From assembly GCA_020851655.1 (NCBI GenBank), contig JADZCI010000122.1, forward strand, positions 1 through 34,775: 34,775 nt of DNA, read 5' to 3'. The DNA comes from Bryobacterales bacterium (GTDB lineage Bacteria; Acidobacteriota; Terriglobia; Bryobacterales; Bryobacteraceae). The notes under the pieces were generated by a model. It worked only from the letters and a program-made list of their open reading frames with translations, was not told the DNA's origin and made no database searches. The position numbers and the translations under genes are program-made. The first letter of the stretch is position 1. Each line of letters starts with the position of its first letter. Below are positions 6,511-16,573 of the stretch, piece by piece.

Positions 6511-9500
6511 GTGAACTACCTTATTCTTACTCAACGGTTGGTACTGGCTCTGGTTGGCGCGTCGTTGATTCCGGCGGGAGCTCAAGACCTGCTTTTCCAG
6601 AAGCCTGCTGTCAACAAAACGGAAATTGTTTTCGCTTACGCGGGCGATCTCTGGCGCGTGCCCCGGCCGGGTGGGCAGGCAGTCCGGTTGACGAACGGCG
6701 CCGGGATCGAAACCAACGCTGTGTTCTCGCCGGACGGCGCCACAGTCGCCTTCTCCGGCGAGTACGACGGCAACACGGACATCTACCTCGTCCCTGTCAA
6801 CGGCGGCGTTCCCAAGCGTCTTACGTGGCATCCCGCCGAAGATATCCCGCTGGCTTTCAGCGCGGATGGAAAGCAGATCCTGTTCCGGTCATTCCGTACC
6901 AATGCCACGCGCGTCACCAAGCTTTTCACCATGAATGCCGATGGCGGTCCACCCGCGGAATTGCCGTTTCCGATGGGTCACGCCGCCGCCTATTCGCCGG
7001 ACGGCAAACGGCTCGCCTACACCCCCCTCTCGCCCGCCTTCCTGGCCTGGAAGCGTTACGCGGGCGGACGCACGAGTCCCATCTGGATCGCAGACCTGGC
7101 CGACTCCAGGATAGAAAAGGTCCCACGCGACAATTCCAACGACTATTACCCGATGTGGTCCGGAGACAAGGTGTACTTCCTCTCGGACCGGTTTGGCCCC
7201 ATGACCTTGTGCGTTTTCGACACGAACACCAAGAAGGTTTCTGAAGCCATCAGGAACACCGGTCTGGACTACAAGAGCGCGTCTATGGGACCCGGCGCGG
7301 TCGCGCTGGAACACTTCGGCGCTATCGAACTGTTCGACTTGAAATCCGGAAAGGTGACTCCGGTCAGCATCACGCTCCAAGGCGACATGCCAGAAGTGCG
7401 GCCTTACTACAGCAAGGCCGGGTCGATGATCGAAAGCGCGTCGATTTCGCAGACGGGTGTCCGGGCGGTGTTTGGTGCGCGAGGCGAGATCCTGACCGTG
7501 CCCGCCGAAAAGGGCGACATTCGCAACCTCACCAACACGCCGGGAGTCGCCGAGCGCTACCCTGCCTGGTCTCCCGACGGGCAATCGATTGCTTACTTTT
7601 CCGACGCAGCCGGCGAGTATCAGTTGCACATCGCGCCTCAGACCGGAATCGGCAATGTAAAGAAATACGACATCGGTTGGAAGGCATTCTTCTACGAGCC
7701 TGTCTGGTCGCCGGACGGCAAGAAGATTCTCTTCCGGGACTCGAACCTGACGGTCTGCTTCATCGACCTGGAGACGAGTAAAGTAACCAGGATCGACTCA
7801 GACTACTATGACTCGCCGGATCGCGACGACGTGAGCCCGTCATGGGCGCCGGATTCAAAATGGATCGTCTACGCGAAGATGCTGCCCAACCACCTGCGGG
7901 CCATTCATGTCTACTCGCTCACCGCTGGCAAGGCGACGCAGATTTCCGACGGACTGAGCGACCAGCGTTTTGCCGCATTCGACAAGGACGGACGTTTCCT
8001 GTTCTTCACGGCGAGCACCAATACCGGACTTTCGACAGGCTGGCTGGATATGTCCTCCATCGACCGGATCAAGACACGCAACGTTTATGTCGCGGTGCTC
8101 CAGAAGGATGACCCTTCGCCTTTGGCGCCTGAAAGCGATGAAGAGAAGGCCGAGCCTGGCAAGAAGGAAGAACTCAAGAAAGATACGGGCGCCAGCAAGG
8201 TCGAGGAGGTGAAGATCGACTTCGACGGCGTTCAGCAGAGAATTCTGGCGCTGCCGCTTCCGGCCAGAAATTATGTCAAGTTGATGGCCGGAAAGGCCGG
8301 AACCTTGATGGTTATCGAGGCCCCCGAAGCCGGCCAAAGCGGCCCGCCCAAGCTGACTCTGCACAAATTCGACATGAAGACCCGCAAGCCGGAGCAACTG
8401 CTCACGGGCATCGAAGGCGCCGAGCTGTCGGGCAATGGAGAAAAGATGCTGTACCGGCAGGAGAACAAGTGGTTCATCGCCGGCACGGCGGCTCCGCCCA
8501 AAGCTGGCAACGGCGCCCTCAAGACCGACCAGATGGAGGTGCGCGTCGAACCCGTCGCCGGATGGAAGCAGATTTACAACGAGGTCTGGCGCATTGAGCG
8601 TGACTTTTTCTACGACCCCAATCTGCACGGCGTTAACCTCGCCGACTTCAAAGCAAAGTACCAGAAATATCTGCCCGGAATCGCTCACCGGGAGGACCTC
8701 AACTACCTGTTCACGGAAATGCTGGGCGAGCTTTCGGTCGGACACCTGTATGTCGGAGGAGGCTCAACGCGGGAGAAGCCGAAGCCGGTTCCCGTGGGCT
8801 TGCTGGGCGCCGACTATTCGGTCGAGAACGGCCGCTACCGTTTCGCCAAGGTGTTCAACGGCGAAAACTGGAACCCGAACCTGCGCGCGCCTTTGACCGC
8901 GCCGGGCGTCAACGTCAGGCAGGGCGAGTACCTGCTCGAGGTGAACGGACGCGACGTGAAAGGCACGGACGAACTCTACAGCCTCTTTGAAGCCACCGCC
9001 GGCAAGAGTGTGCTGCTGAAGGCCGGCCCCGACCCTTCCGGAGTGGGCGCGCGTGAAGTGACAGTGGTTCCGGTGGCCGATGAGACCGGTCTGCGCTACA
9101 TGGATTGGGTCGAGGGAAACCGCCGTAAAGTCGAGCAACTGTCCGGCGGGCGTCTTGGGTACGTCCACCTGCCGAACACCTCGGGCCAGGGTTACACAAA
9201 CTTCAACCGCTGGTTCTTTGCACAAACGGGCAAGGACGGCATCGTGCTGGACGAGAGGTTCAACGGCGGCGGCTACATCGCCGATTACATCGTCGATTAC
9301 CTGCGCCGTCCGCTGCTGAGCTACTTTACAACACGCGCCGGACACCCCTTCACCACGCCGATGGACGGCATCTTCGGGCCGAAGGCGATGATCGTCAACG
9401 AGTACGCCGGCTCAGGCGGCGATGCGCTGCCCTGGATGTTCCGCAAGCTGAAGATCGGGCCGGTCATCGGGAAGCGCACGTGGGGCGGATTGGTCGGAAT

Positions 9501-9759
9501 TTTCGGTTTCCCTCCGCTGATTGACGAGGGGCGCGTCACCGCGCCGAACCTCGCGTTCTACAACACGGAAAAGCAATGGGATGTCGAGAACCACGGCGTT
9601 ACCCCCGACATCGACGTGGAGTACGACCCCGCACTGGTCCGGCAAGGCCGCGACCCGCAGTTGGAGAAAGCCGTTGAGGTGTTGTTGGAGAGCCTCAAGA
9701 AATCGCCTCCGCCAAAGCACGAAATGCCGGCTTATCCGAACTATCACACGAGCAAGTAA
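6511..9759 (+). CDS. Exported tricorn-type protease (TolB-like propeller, PDZ, S41 core)
   Basis: A 1082-aa protein starting at GTG 6511 with a Sec signal peptide (residues 1-24, ending PAGAQ). Residues about 30-540 are beta-propeller repeats marked by recurring SPDG/APDS motifs. A charged Glu/Lys linker follows (about 545-575), then a C1-like helical domain, a PDZ domain (about 775-850) and a tail-specific-protease (S41) core. Catalytic residues align well with Thermoplasma tricorn: His745 (GHLY; tricorn His746), nucleophile Ser968 in G-S-G-G-D (tricorn Ser965) and Glu1026 in the WDVEN motif (tricorn Glu1023). Tricorn Ser745 is Gly744 here. Tricorn is cytosolic and trims peptides from the proteasome. 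This copy should act in the periplasm or outside the cell, probably on oligopeptides. It is close to tricorn in length (about 1070 aa). Confidence 0.88.
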   Translation: MNYLILTQRLVLALVGASLIPAGAQDLLFQKPAVNKTEIVFAYAGDLWRVPRPGGQAVRLTNGAGIETNAVFSPDGATVAFSGEYDGNTDIYLVPVNGGVPKRLTWHPAEDIPLAFSADGKQILFRSFRTNATRVTKLFTMNADGGPPAELPFPMGHAAAYSPDGKRLAYTPLSPAFLAWKRYAGGRTSPIWIADLADSRIEKVPRDNSNDYYPMWSGDKVYFLSDRFGPMTLCVFDTNTKKVSEAIRNTGLDYKSASMGPGAVALEHFGAIELFDLKSGKVTPVSITLQGDMPEVRPYYSKAGSMIESASISQTGVRAVFGARGEILTVPAEKGDIRNLTNTPGVAERYPAWSPDGQSIAYFSDAAGEYQLHIAPQTGIGNVKKYDIGWKAFFYEPVWSPDGKKILFRDSNLTVCFIDLETSKVTRIDSDYYDSPDRDDVSPSWAPDSKWIVYAKMLPNHLRAIHVYSLTAGKATQISDGLSDQRFAAFDKDGRFLFFTASTNTGLSTGWLDMSSIDRIKTRNVYVAVLQKDDPSPLAPESDEEKAEPGKKEELKKDTGASKVEEVKIDFDGVQQRILALPLPARNYVKLMAGKAGTLMVIEAPEAGQSGPPKLTLHKFDMKTRKPEQLLTGIEGAELSGNGEKMLYRQENKWFIAGTAAPPKAGNGALKTDQMEVRVEPVAGWKQIYNEVWRIERDFFYDPNLHGVNLADFKAKYQKYLPGIAHREDLNYLFTEMLGELSVGHLYVGGGSTREKPKPVPVGLLGADYSVENGRYRFAKVFNGENWNPNLRAPLTAPGVNVRQGEYLLEVNGRDVKGTDELYSLFEATAGKSVLLKAGPDPSGVGAREVTVVPVADETGLRYMDWVEGNRRKVEQLSGGRLGYVHLPNTSGQGYTNFNRWFFAQTGKDGIVLDERFNGGGYIADYIVDYLRRPLLSYFTTRAGHPFTTPMDGIFGPKAMIVNEYAGSGGDALPWMFRKLKIGPVIGKRTWGGLVGIFGFPPLIDEGRVTAPNLAFYNTEKQWDVENHGVTPDIDVEYDPALVRQGRDPQLEKAVEVLLESLKKSPPPKHEMPAYPNYHTSK

Positions 9760-9778
9760 CCGTAAGCCGGAGTTACGG
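9760..9778. terminator. Short hairpin between convergent genes
   Basis: A perfect 6-bp inverted repeat CCGTAA / TTACGG (9760-9765 and 9773-9778) with a 7-nt loop lies between the stop codons of the tricorn-like gene and the leftward nitrate operon. It includes the TAA stop of the last nitrate-operon gene. There is no T-run, so termination is only a possibility. Confidence 0.25.
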
Positions 9779-10045
9779 AAGCCGGGATTTCCCCGGCCGC
9801 GACAGCCGCGCTCCGCGCTCGGCACGGAGCGCCAGCAACAGCAGGCCGAGGCATCCTGCAAACAGCAGGGCTGACATGATGGCGGCGGGCGCCGCGACAT
9901 CGCTGTGGCCGGCCAGCCAGGCTTCGACCGAGGCCATGAGGAGCCATACCTGCACCACCAGCAGCACGATCAACAGCATTAGGGCGCCGTCCATCGCCCG
10001 CGTGGCCCGCTTGCGCGAAGGACGATTGAGGGGCTTCTCAGTCAT
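9773..10045 (-). CDS. Small two-span membrane protein ending the nitrate reductase operon
   Basis: A 90-aa protein with a basic N-terminus (RPSRKRATR) and two hydrophobic segments, about residues 20-42 and 52-74, followed by a basic tail. It has no recognisable domain. ATG 10045 overlaps the end of the Rieske gene by 8 nt, which points to translational coupling and a role with the Rieske or membrane part of the complex, for example as an anchor or assembly factor. The longer open frame to 10351 is only the antisense-frame shadow of the Rieske gene and was not used. Function unknown. Confidence 0.65.
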   Translation of the reverse strand: MTEKPLNRPSRKRATRAMDGALMLLIVLLVVQVWLLMASVEAWLAGHSDVAAPAAIMSALLFAGCLGLLLLALRAERGARLSRPGKSRLP

Positions 10046-10570
10046 CGGTCCCTTCTCCCAGGTGAAGTATCCCCGTGGCGATGAGTTGTCCGTCCCGGAC
10101 CTCAAGCTCCACCTTGGGAAGAGGTCTGGGCGGCGGCCCTTGCAGAACGCGGCCATCGTCAATGGAGAAGTAGCCTTCATGGCACGGGCATTCCAGCCGC
10201 CGGTGAGCCGCCGAGTATATGACCGCGCACGAAAGATGCGTGCACTTCTGGCGGTAGGCGACGTACTCGGTCTCGCCCAACCGCACGAGCAGACAGTTGT
10301 CTTGCGGGCCTGGATAGGTGAACACCTTGGCCTGCCCGACGGCGATTTCACCTTCTTTGGCCACGACCCTGCGCGGCCAGGCGGCCTTGGTTGATTTTGC
10401 GAACCAGTCCTTGGCGACCAGCCACAACTGGCCCATCAGCATCGCGCCGCTCGTCAGCACCAAAAACTTTCCGAACTGCCGGCGCTCCACGTGTCCTTGT
10501 TCTGCCGCTTCAACCGGGAACTCTTCCCGCCAGAGGCGCGCATCGTTTGCCGGCTGCTGGTTCTGTTCGC

Positions 10571-10574
<4 letters not shown>
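10038..10574 (-). CDS. Membrane-anchored Rieske [2Fe-2S] protein
   Basis: A 178-aa protein. Residues 31-52 look like a Tat-type anchor: a twin Arg in ERRQFGKF followed by a hydrophobic span. The Rieske fold carries C111-x-H113 and C129-x2-H132 as cluster ligands. Cys116 and Cys131 are the extra pair that forms the disulfide in high-potential bc1-type Rieske proteins. This suggests a cluster exchanging electrons with quinol rather than a low-potential ferredoxin type. ATG 10574 is chosen over 10586 because GGAGG lies 5 nt upstream and the ATG overlaps the ferredoxin stop as ATGA. Position between the four-cluster ferredoxin and a small membrane protein implies an electron-transfer subunit of the nitrate reductase. 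A Rieske in a nitrate operon is known from haloarchaeal Nar clusters; its topology relative to the unexported catalytic subunit is unclear. Confidence 0.85.
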
Positions 10575-11146
<572 letters not shown>

Positions 11147-11147
11147 G

Positions 11148-13379
11148 CTAGCGCGCTCCCAGAACTTTCAACTGGCCGGCGGGCTTTCCATTCGGACCCG
11201 GCGCGGCGCCGGCCCGTTCGATGCGGCACGCCGAGCTCTTGAACTCCGGAATCTTGCTCCGGGGATCGAGTGTCCGGTGTGTGAGCCGGTTGGCGCTCTT
11301 CGCACCCGGCCAGTGGTAGGGGATGAACACGGTGTCCGGGCGAATGGTGCGTACGACCATCGCCGGTAGAGTGACTTCCGCGCGCCGGGTGATGACCTTG
11401 ACCGCGTCACCATTGGCGATGGAATGGCGCGCCGCCAGCTCAGGGTGGATCTCAACGAAGGGTTCGGGAATCTGATCGACCAAAGGTCCAATCCTTCTCG
11501 TCTGGGTCCCTGACAGAAACTGGCTGACCACACGCCCTGTCGTCAGGTGCACGGGGAACGATTCGTCCAACGGATCGCCGCCCGGCTTCACGTCAGCGAC
11601 AAGGAAATGAGCCTTCCCGTCCGGATGCTTGAAGTGGCCCCCTTCGAAGAACCGCGGCGTTCCGGGGTGGCCTTCCGCCGGAACCGGCCAGTAGAGCCCC
11701 ATCTCTTTCTCCAGCCGTTCCCAGGTGATGCCGGAATAGTCAGCGGTGCCTCCCTTCGACGCCACTCGAAGTTCCTCGAAAATATCGCGCGTGCTGGCAA
11801 AGCGGAAGTACTCCCCTTTGCCGAGGCGTTCGGCCAGGTCAACGATAATGCGTGAATCCCCGCGAGCATTACCCGGAGGATCGATTGCCTTGTTGATCTT
11901 GATGACCCGGCCTTCGCCGGAGCAGACAATCCCTTCCTCTTCCTCTTGCAGGCTGCCGGCCAGGACAACGTCGGCGTGGTGCGCGGTCTCGGAAAGGAAG
12001 AAGTCGATATTGCAGAAGAACTCGAGCTTGTTCAGCGCCTCCCGGATGTAGCCCGCATCCGGAAGCGAAACCAGGGGGTTGAAACAGATTGACAGCAGGC
12101 CCTTGATCTCTCCGCGGTGTATGGCTTCCAGGATCTCCACGGCGGAATATCCGGACCGGGGAAGACTGTCGGGCTCGACGCCCCAGACCTTGGCGACATA
12201 TTCACGAGCCGCCGGGTCGTCGATGTGGCGCTGCCCGGGTAGCTGATCGCATTTCTGGCCATGCTCCCTGCCTCCCTGGCCGTTTCCTTGGCCCGTGATC
12301 ATGTTTGGGCCGGCGCCAGGGCGTCCGATATTTCCGGTTGCAAGACAGAGGTTGATGATGGAGAGCACATTCTCGACCCCGTGAGAATGGTGCTCGACGC
12401 CGCGCGCGTGCAGGGCCATGGCGCGCTCAGCGCCGCCGAACCACCTGGCCGCCTTCTCAATAGACTCGGGCGGGACACCGGTCATTTCGGCGGTCCGCCG
12501 GGGATCCCACTCCTTCACGTACTCGGCCACAGCCTCGAAACCGGTGGTGTGGTTTTGAATGAATTCGCGCTTCTCCAGCTCCTCCCTGAGAATCACGTGA
12601 AGGATTCCTGAAAACAGAGCCGTATCCATCCCGGGCTTGACGGGCAGGTATAAGTCGGCATTGCGCGTGATGGGAGTCCGCCGGGGATCCACCACGATCA
12701 GCTTGCCGCCGTTGTCGCGCATCCGCCAAAGGTAATCGGTGGTGATGGGAAAGCACTCGGCGACGTTCGATCCGGCCACGATCACCACCTGCGCCTCGGG
12801 GATGTCGGCCCACGGGTTGGGGTTGCGGTCCACGCCCAGCGCCAGCTTGTAGGCGGTGCCGGCCGAGACCATACAGAGGCGTCCGTTGTAGTCGATGTGC
12901 CGCGTACCCAGCGCGAGGCGGGCGAATTTTCCAAGCAGATAGGATTTTTCGCTGATGAGGGAAGCGCCGCCCAGAACCGCAACCGAGTCGCGGCCATACT
13001 TCTCCTGAATCTGCCGCAGACCACTGGAGGTGGCCTCAAGAGCTTCATCCCAGGACGCCCGCCGGAAGCCTGTCTCCGTACGCACCAGGGGGTCCAGCAG
13101 GCGGTCGGGGTGGGAGCCCTGCAAGTAGCGCTTGACGCCCTTCGGGCAGAGCATGCCACGGTTGAATGGGAATTCGTCCCACGGCTCGAAGCCGACGACC
13201 TCGTTTTCCCGTACCCGCAGTTGAATGCCGCACTGCTGGCCGCAAAAGCAGCAATGCGTTTTCACCAGGCGGTCCGCGGCGTGGTGCGCGCTTTGCGTCC
13301 AGCCGCCCGGCGGCGTGTAGTTCAGCGTCGGTCCGTAGACCCGTTCCAGTTCCTCAACGGGCAGCGGCGGTTTCGCCAT
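11148..13379 (-). CDS. Molybdopterin (bis-MGD) oxidoreductase, probable nitrate reductase catalytic subunit (Nas/NarB-like)
   Basis: A 743-aa DMSO-reductase-family enzyme. The N-terminal [4Fe-4S] site is C43-x2-C46-x3-C50-x27-C78, followed by CPKG. Cys169 in NGRLCM sits where Nap/Nas and formate dehydrogenases place the Mo-ligating Cys or Sec. Molybdopterin-guanine contacts are suggested by [16 protein letters not shown] and the C-terminal dinucleotide-binding domain ([10 protein letters not shown] onward). There is no Tat signal, so the enzyme should be cytoplasmic. Length and Cys ligand fit assimilatory-type nitrate reductases; formate dehydrogenase is the alternative. Nitrate is favoured because the preceding gene encodes a NarK-type nitrate transporter. 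AAAGGAGC precedes ATG 13379, which overlaps the fusion gene's end by 26 nt. No nitrite reductase gene is in the window. Confidence 0.8.
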   Translation of the reverse strand: MAKPPLPVEELERVYGPTLNYTPPGGWTQSAHHAADRLVKTHCCFCGQQCGIQLRVRENEVVGFEPWDEFPFNRGMLCPKGVKRYLQGSHPDRLLDPLVRTETGFRRASWDEALEATSSGLRQIQEKYGRDSVAVLGGASLISEKSYLLGKFARLALGTRHIDYNGRLCMVSAGTAYKLALGVDRNPNPWADIPEAQVVIVAGSNVAECFPITTDYLWRMRDNGGKLIVVDPRRTPITRNADLYLPVKPGMDTALFSGILHVILREELEKREFIQNHTTGFEAVAEYVKEWDPRRTAEMTGVPPESIEKAARWFGGAERAMALHARGVEHHSHGVENVLSIINLCLATGNIGRPGAGPNMITGQGNGQGGREHGQKCDQLPGQRHIDDPAAREYVAKVWGVEPDSLPRSGYSAVEILEAIHRGEIKGLLSICFNPLVSLPDAGYIREALNKLEFFCNIDFFLSETAHHADVVLAGSLQEEEEGIVCSGEGRVIKINKAIDPPGNARGDSRIIVDLAERLGKGEYFRFASTRDIFEELRVASKGGTADYSGITWERLEKEMGLYWPVPAEGHPGTPRFFEGGHFKHPDGKAHFLVADVKPGGDPLDESFPVHLTTGRVVSQFLSGTQTRRIGPLVDQIPEPFVEIHPELAARHSIANGDAVKVITRRAEVTLPAMVVRTIRPDTVFIPYHWPGAKSANRLTHRTLDPRSKIPEFKSSACRIERAGAAPGPNGKPAGQLKVLGAR

Positions 13380-15600
13380 GGGCTTGCTCCTTTGCCTTGA
13401 GTTGAGACAGCGCTAGAGACTTCCGCTTGCAGGCGGGACAGATGGCCTGCCAGTGCTCCACCTTGCCGGACATCCGGTAGTCGAAATCGAGTTCCGCCAG
13501 GACCTTCCGCACATCGTCGATCTGCATCTTCGATGCAAAGCCGGCGCCGCAACGCGGGCATATGGCTTCGCCATCGATCTCGCCCGCGCTCTTGTAGAGC
13601 TTGACCCCCAGTTGCGCGGGCCGCTGGAAAATGTGGAAGAACTTGCCGAACGGCAGATACAGCAGCGTTCCAATCACCGTCATGGCGTGCAGAATGGCCA
13701 GGAACTCGTACAGCGTTCCACGCAGCCACAACGTCGAAGCAGTCAGTGCCAGCCCGGTGACGGAAACCGCGAAGAGCAGGATCAGCGGTAGAAAGTCGAC
13801 GGACAGGGACTCGAGCGAAAGCGCCCCCTCATCGCGCATGCGGCGCCACAAAGCGAGCGAAATTCCGGCCAGAACAAAAACCGCCGAAAAATCCAAGCCG
13901 TGAAAGAGCACAAACGACACAAACGTCCGCACTTCGAACGAGGAGACGGGGAAGCCGAACAACCAGGTGATGTAGGTTCGCTGGTCTTCCGGCGACGAAG
14001 TGAAATGGATCCAGCCGAACACGAGCGGGAAAGTGATGGCGACGGCGCTCACGCACCCCCAGAAGAGAAAGAAATGCATCCACCACCGCAGCAGTGAGCG
14101 TTTGGCGATGAAGCGTTGGGTCACGATGTGAGTGGTGGCGGTCCCGGCCAGCGCGGCCATCGACCGGACGAGGCCAAAACGCTTCATCAACTCCAGACTC
14201 CGCTCCCAGAACCGGCGCGTGGGCGGCTTCTGAAGCCACACGGCATAGTGGTAGGCGCCGCCCCACACGGCGAAGATCACGGCGAAAGTGTAAACCACCA
14301 GCGCCGCGTCGAAGTTTTGCAGGTTGCGCGAACCGACCACAATGGCCGCACACAGCAAGCTGGCTGTGATCGTGGCCCAGCTTGCCGCACGCAACTGATC
14401 CGCTCGCCGCCGCAATTGAGGCGTCCACAGCTTTTCCAATTCGACTTCTCGCGGCAGCAGAATCCGGTGATTCAGCAACGCGAGAACGGCGCTGGTCGCA
14501 GCAAGAAGCACAAAGCCCGGCCAGACGGTGCCCACACGGTCGCGGAACATGCCGAGCAGGAGCGGCGGGAAGAAACCGCCGAGTCCACCCATGGCTCCGA
14601 CCAGGCCGGTGACGGCGCCGGTCTGCGTGGGGAACAATTGCGGAACCAGCTTGAACACCGCGCCATTGCCCATCCCAAGGAGAGCGGCGCAGCCCAGCGC
14701 TCCGACGGAAAAAGGCAGAATCGCCTGCCACCCCATCAGGCAGGCAAATGGAACGATGGCCGAGAAAACGCCCGCCAGGACGCGCGCTCCGCCAATGCGG
14801 TCCGCTAGCGCGCCACCCAGCGGACGCATCAGAGTGGCCAGCACGACAAATCCGGCGGTCCGGAACCCGGCATCGGACGGCGTCAGTTGAAACTCGTCCT
14901 TGAGCAGCGTCGGCAGGTAAATCGAAAAGGCGACAAAGCCTCCGAAGGTGAGAAAGTAGAAGGCCGAGAGCAGCCAGGACAATCTTTCGTGCACGAGCAC
15001 GCCAACCATGGCGGACAGGCCCGGTGCGGGGCCCTTGGCCGGCGCGTTGCGGGCCAGCGCAACAAAGATGACCGACCAAATAAGTAGCAGTACCGCCACG
15101 CCATTGAAGACCGCCGGCCGTCCCAAACTGGCTGCCACTAGCGGGCCCAGAAAAACCGCGATTGATTGCCCGGCGTTGCCCATTCCGTACACGCCCAGCG
15201 CCGTCCCTTGCTCCCGTGCCGGAAACCACTTGGAGACGTATCCAACCCCCGCCGCGAAAGAAGATCCCGCCATCCCGAGCACAAAACCAGCGCCCAACAA
15301 AGCGCTGTAGGTCGGAGCGAACGGCACCAGGAACGCCGCCAGCGCGGAGATCAGGCAAACCACGAAGAAGATCAGGCGCCCCCCGAAGCGGTCCGTCAAG
15401 AATCCTACCGGAATGCGTGCGAGTGAACCGAGAATAACCGGCGTCGCCACCACCAGCGATGTCTGAGTGGCGCTAAGGCCGAGTTCGGCCCGAAAGGCGG
15501 GCGCAAAGGCCCCAATCAGTCCCCACGCGCAAAAGCAAAACGCAAAGGAGACGGTTCCGAGGACCAGTTGCCGGTTCGCGGTCGCACTTGTCTGATTCAT
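13354..15600 (-). CDS. NarK-type nitrate/nitrite transporter fused to a NarI-like cytochrome b and a zinc ribbon
   Basis: A 748-aa fusion in three parts. Residues 1-395 are a 12-span MFS transporter with both NNP-family nitrate signatures (GSSFAAGVGYVSKWFP at 112-127; GMGNGAVFKLVPQLFP at 309-324) and arginines R62 and R259, which correspond to the nitrate-binding pair of NarK. Residues about 405-670 add roughly five further spans with His509, His567, His638 and His656 as candidate heme b ligands; the 18-residue step from 638 to 656 equals that between His187 and His205 of E. coli NarI. Residues 681-724 hold CPRC and CPAC pairs, a zinc-ribbon-like end. The predicted job is nitrate uptake plus quinol oxidation feeding the reductase encoded downstream. 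The reading frame is continuous with no sign of a sequencing fusion. GAGGG precedes ATG 15600. Confidence 0.85.
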   Translation of the reverse strand: MNQTSATANRQLVLGTVSFAFCFCAWGLIGAFAPAFRAELGLSATQTSLVVATPVILGSLARIPVGFLTDRFGGRLIFFVVCLISALAAFLVPFAPTYSALLGAGFVLGMAGSSFAAGVGYVSKWFPAREQGTALGVYGMGNAGQSIAVFLGPLVAASLGRPAVFNGVAVLLLIWSVIFVALARNAPAKGPAPGLSAMVGVLVHERLSWLLSAFYFLTFGGFVAFSIYLPTLLKDEFQLTPSDAGFRTAGFVVLATLMRPLGGALADRIGGARVLAGVFSAIVPFACLMGWQAILPFSVGALGCAALLGMGNGAVFKLVPQLFPTQTGAVTGLVGAMGGLGGFFPPLLLGMFRDRVGTVWPGFVLLAATSAVLALLNHRILLPREVELEKLWTPQLRRRADQLRAASWATITASLLCAAIVVGSRNLQNFDAALVVYTFAVIFAVWGGAYHYAVWLQKPPTRRFWERSLELMKRFGLVRSMAALAGTATTHIVTQRFIAKRSLLRWWMHFFLFWGCVSAVAITFPLVFGWIHFTSSPEDQRTYITWLFGFPVSSFEVRTFVSFVLFHGLDFSAVFVLAGISLALWRRMRDEGALSLESLSVDFLPLILLFAVSVTGLALTASTLWLRGTLYEFLAILHAMTVIGTLLYLPFGKFFHIFQRPAQLGVKLYKSAGEIDGEAICPRCGAGFASKMQIDDVRKVLAELDFDYRMSGKVEHWQAICPACKRKSLALSQLKAKEQAHGETAAAR

Positions 15601-15695
15601 GAGAATGCCCTCGATAGGAAGCCCGAACTGTAATCATCATTCTACGAGGCTCCGCCACAGACTGTCGAGGCAGTCAGGCTGAAGATGGCTGAAGA

Positions 15696-16142
15696 TTACA
15701 GCGCCGCGAGGACTTCGTCCGGCGACGGCTTGCCGCGGTGCGCAAAACGAATCGTCCCGCCCGAGTCGATGCCGTAGACGGTGCGGCGGACGATCCATCC
15801 GCCGGCGTTGAACAGCGCCGCCAACCGCCCGCCTTCATCGACCAGCAAAGGAAACGGGAAGCCGAACTTGCCTCGGAACTTCCGGTGGCTGGCGGCGCCG
15901 CGCGGGTTCACGCCAAAGACCTGTATGCCGCGCCGTTGAAGCGTCTCCCAGTTGTCGCGCAGTTCGCACAGTTGTACGGTGCAGGTGGGGGTGTTGTCGC
16001 CGGGGTAGAAGACCAGGATGAACGGATGCCCCTTGAGCGACGCGAGCGTCACCTCATGGCCGTCCTGGTCGGCGGCGGAAAATTCCGGCGCCGGACTGCC
16101 TACTTCGAGCGGGTCCGAAAAGAGCGCGCGGAACAGGCTCAC
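15696..16142 (-). CDS. PrxQ/BCP-type peroxiredoxin
   Basis: A 148-aa thioredoxin-fold peroxidase that reduces hydrogen and organic peroxides using cysteine thiols. The peroxidatic Cys54 lies in TPTCT and a second Cys59 follows five residues later, the C-x4-C spacing of atypical two-Cys PrxQ/BCP proteins. The usual active-site sequence is TPGCT, so Gly-to-Thr at residue 53 is a variation. The segment GSPAPEF at 15-21 is the normal start of the fold. GTG 16142 is chosen because it overlaps the argR stop as GTGA and starts just before the fold; the longer open frame to 16622 is the argR shadow. It is the fourth gene of the arginine operon, an unusual place for a peroxiredoxin. No signal peptide, so it is cytoplasmic. 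Confidence 0.82.
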   Translation of the reverse strand: MSLFRALFSDPLEVGSPAPEFSAADQDGHEVTLASLKGHPFILVFYPGDNTPTCTVQLCELRDNWETLQRRGIQVFGVNPRGAASHRKFRGKFGFPFPLLVDEGGRLAALFNAGGWIVRRTVYGIDSGGTIRFAHRGKPSPDEVLAAL

Positions 16143-16573
16143 TCGTTTACGTATCTCGTCAGGCGTTCGTACACGGTCTTGGCGCGCGAATCGTCCCAGC
16201 AGACAATCAGGATGGTGTCGTCGCCGGCTACCGTCCCGGTGATCTCCGCCCAGTCTTCGGAATCGAGCGCCACGGCGATCGCATTGGCATTGCCGATGAA
16301 GGTTTTCAACACCACGAGGTTTTGCGCAATCCGCACGTCCAGCAGGAATTCCTTGAGCACGGTATCGAGGCTCGGGCCGCTGGTGTCGCGCACCAGTTCG
16401 CGGTAGCCGTCCGATGTCTTGACAATGCCCATCTCGCGAATGTCGCGAGACAATGTCACCTGTGTGGTTTCGATGCCCTGGCCGCGCAGTTCGCGCGCCA
16501 GTTCCTCCTGGGTGTGGACCTGTCGCGTGCGGATGAGCTTGAGGATTTGGCCCTGGCGGTAGTTCTTGGTCAT
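16139..16573 (-). CDS. argR: Arginine repressor ArgR
   Basis: A 144-aa transcription factor of normal length. Residues 1-65 are the winged helix-turn-helix, with the conserved TLSRDI DNA-contact segment at 40-45. Residues about 75-144 are the oligomerisation and arginine-binding domain with GNANAIA (94-100) and TVAGDDTIL (114-122); Asp118 and Asp119 correspond to the acidic pair that holds L-arginine between subunits. With arginine bound, hexamers bind ARG boxes; a tandem pair lies upstream of argF in this operon, so the gene is probably autoregulated. ATG 16573 overlaps the argH TGA as ATGA. Confidence 0.93.
   Translation of the reverse strand: MTKNYRQGQILKLIRTRQVHTQEELARELRGQGIETTQVTLSRDIREMGIVKTSDGYRELVRDTSGPSLDTVLKEFLLDVRIAQNLVVLKTFIGNANAIAVALDSEDWAEITGTVAGDDTILIVCWDDSRAKTVYERLTRYVNE

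Noticed and set aside
7855..8745. 296-codon minus-strand frame within the tricorn-like gene
   Set aside because: Overlaps catalytic and PDZ-coding sequence of a well-supported protein; no recognisable motif.
11148..13379. Formate dehydrogenase as the identity of the molybdopterin enzyme
   Set aside because: The Mo-ligand Cys and length would allow it, but the NarK-type transporter at the head of the operon favours nitrate; kept as an alternative only.
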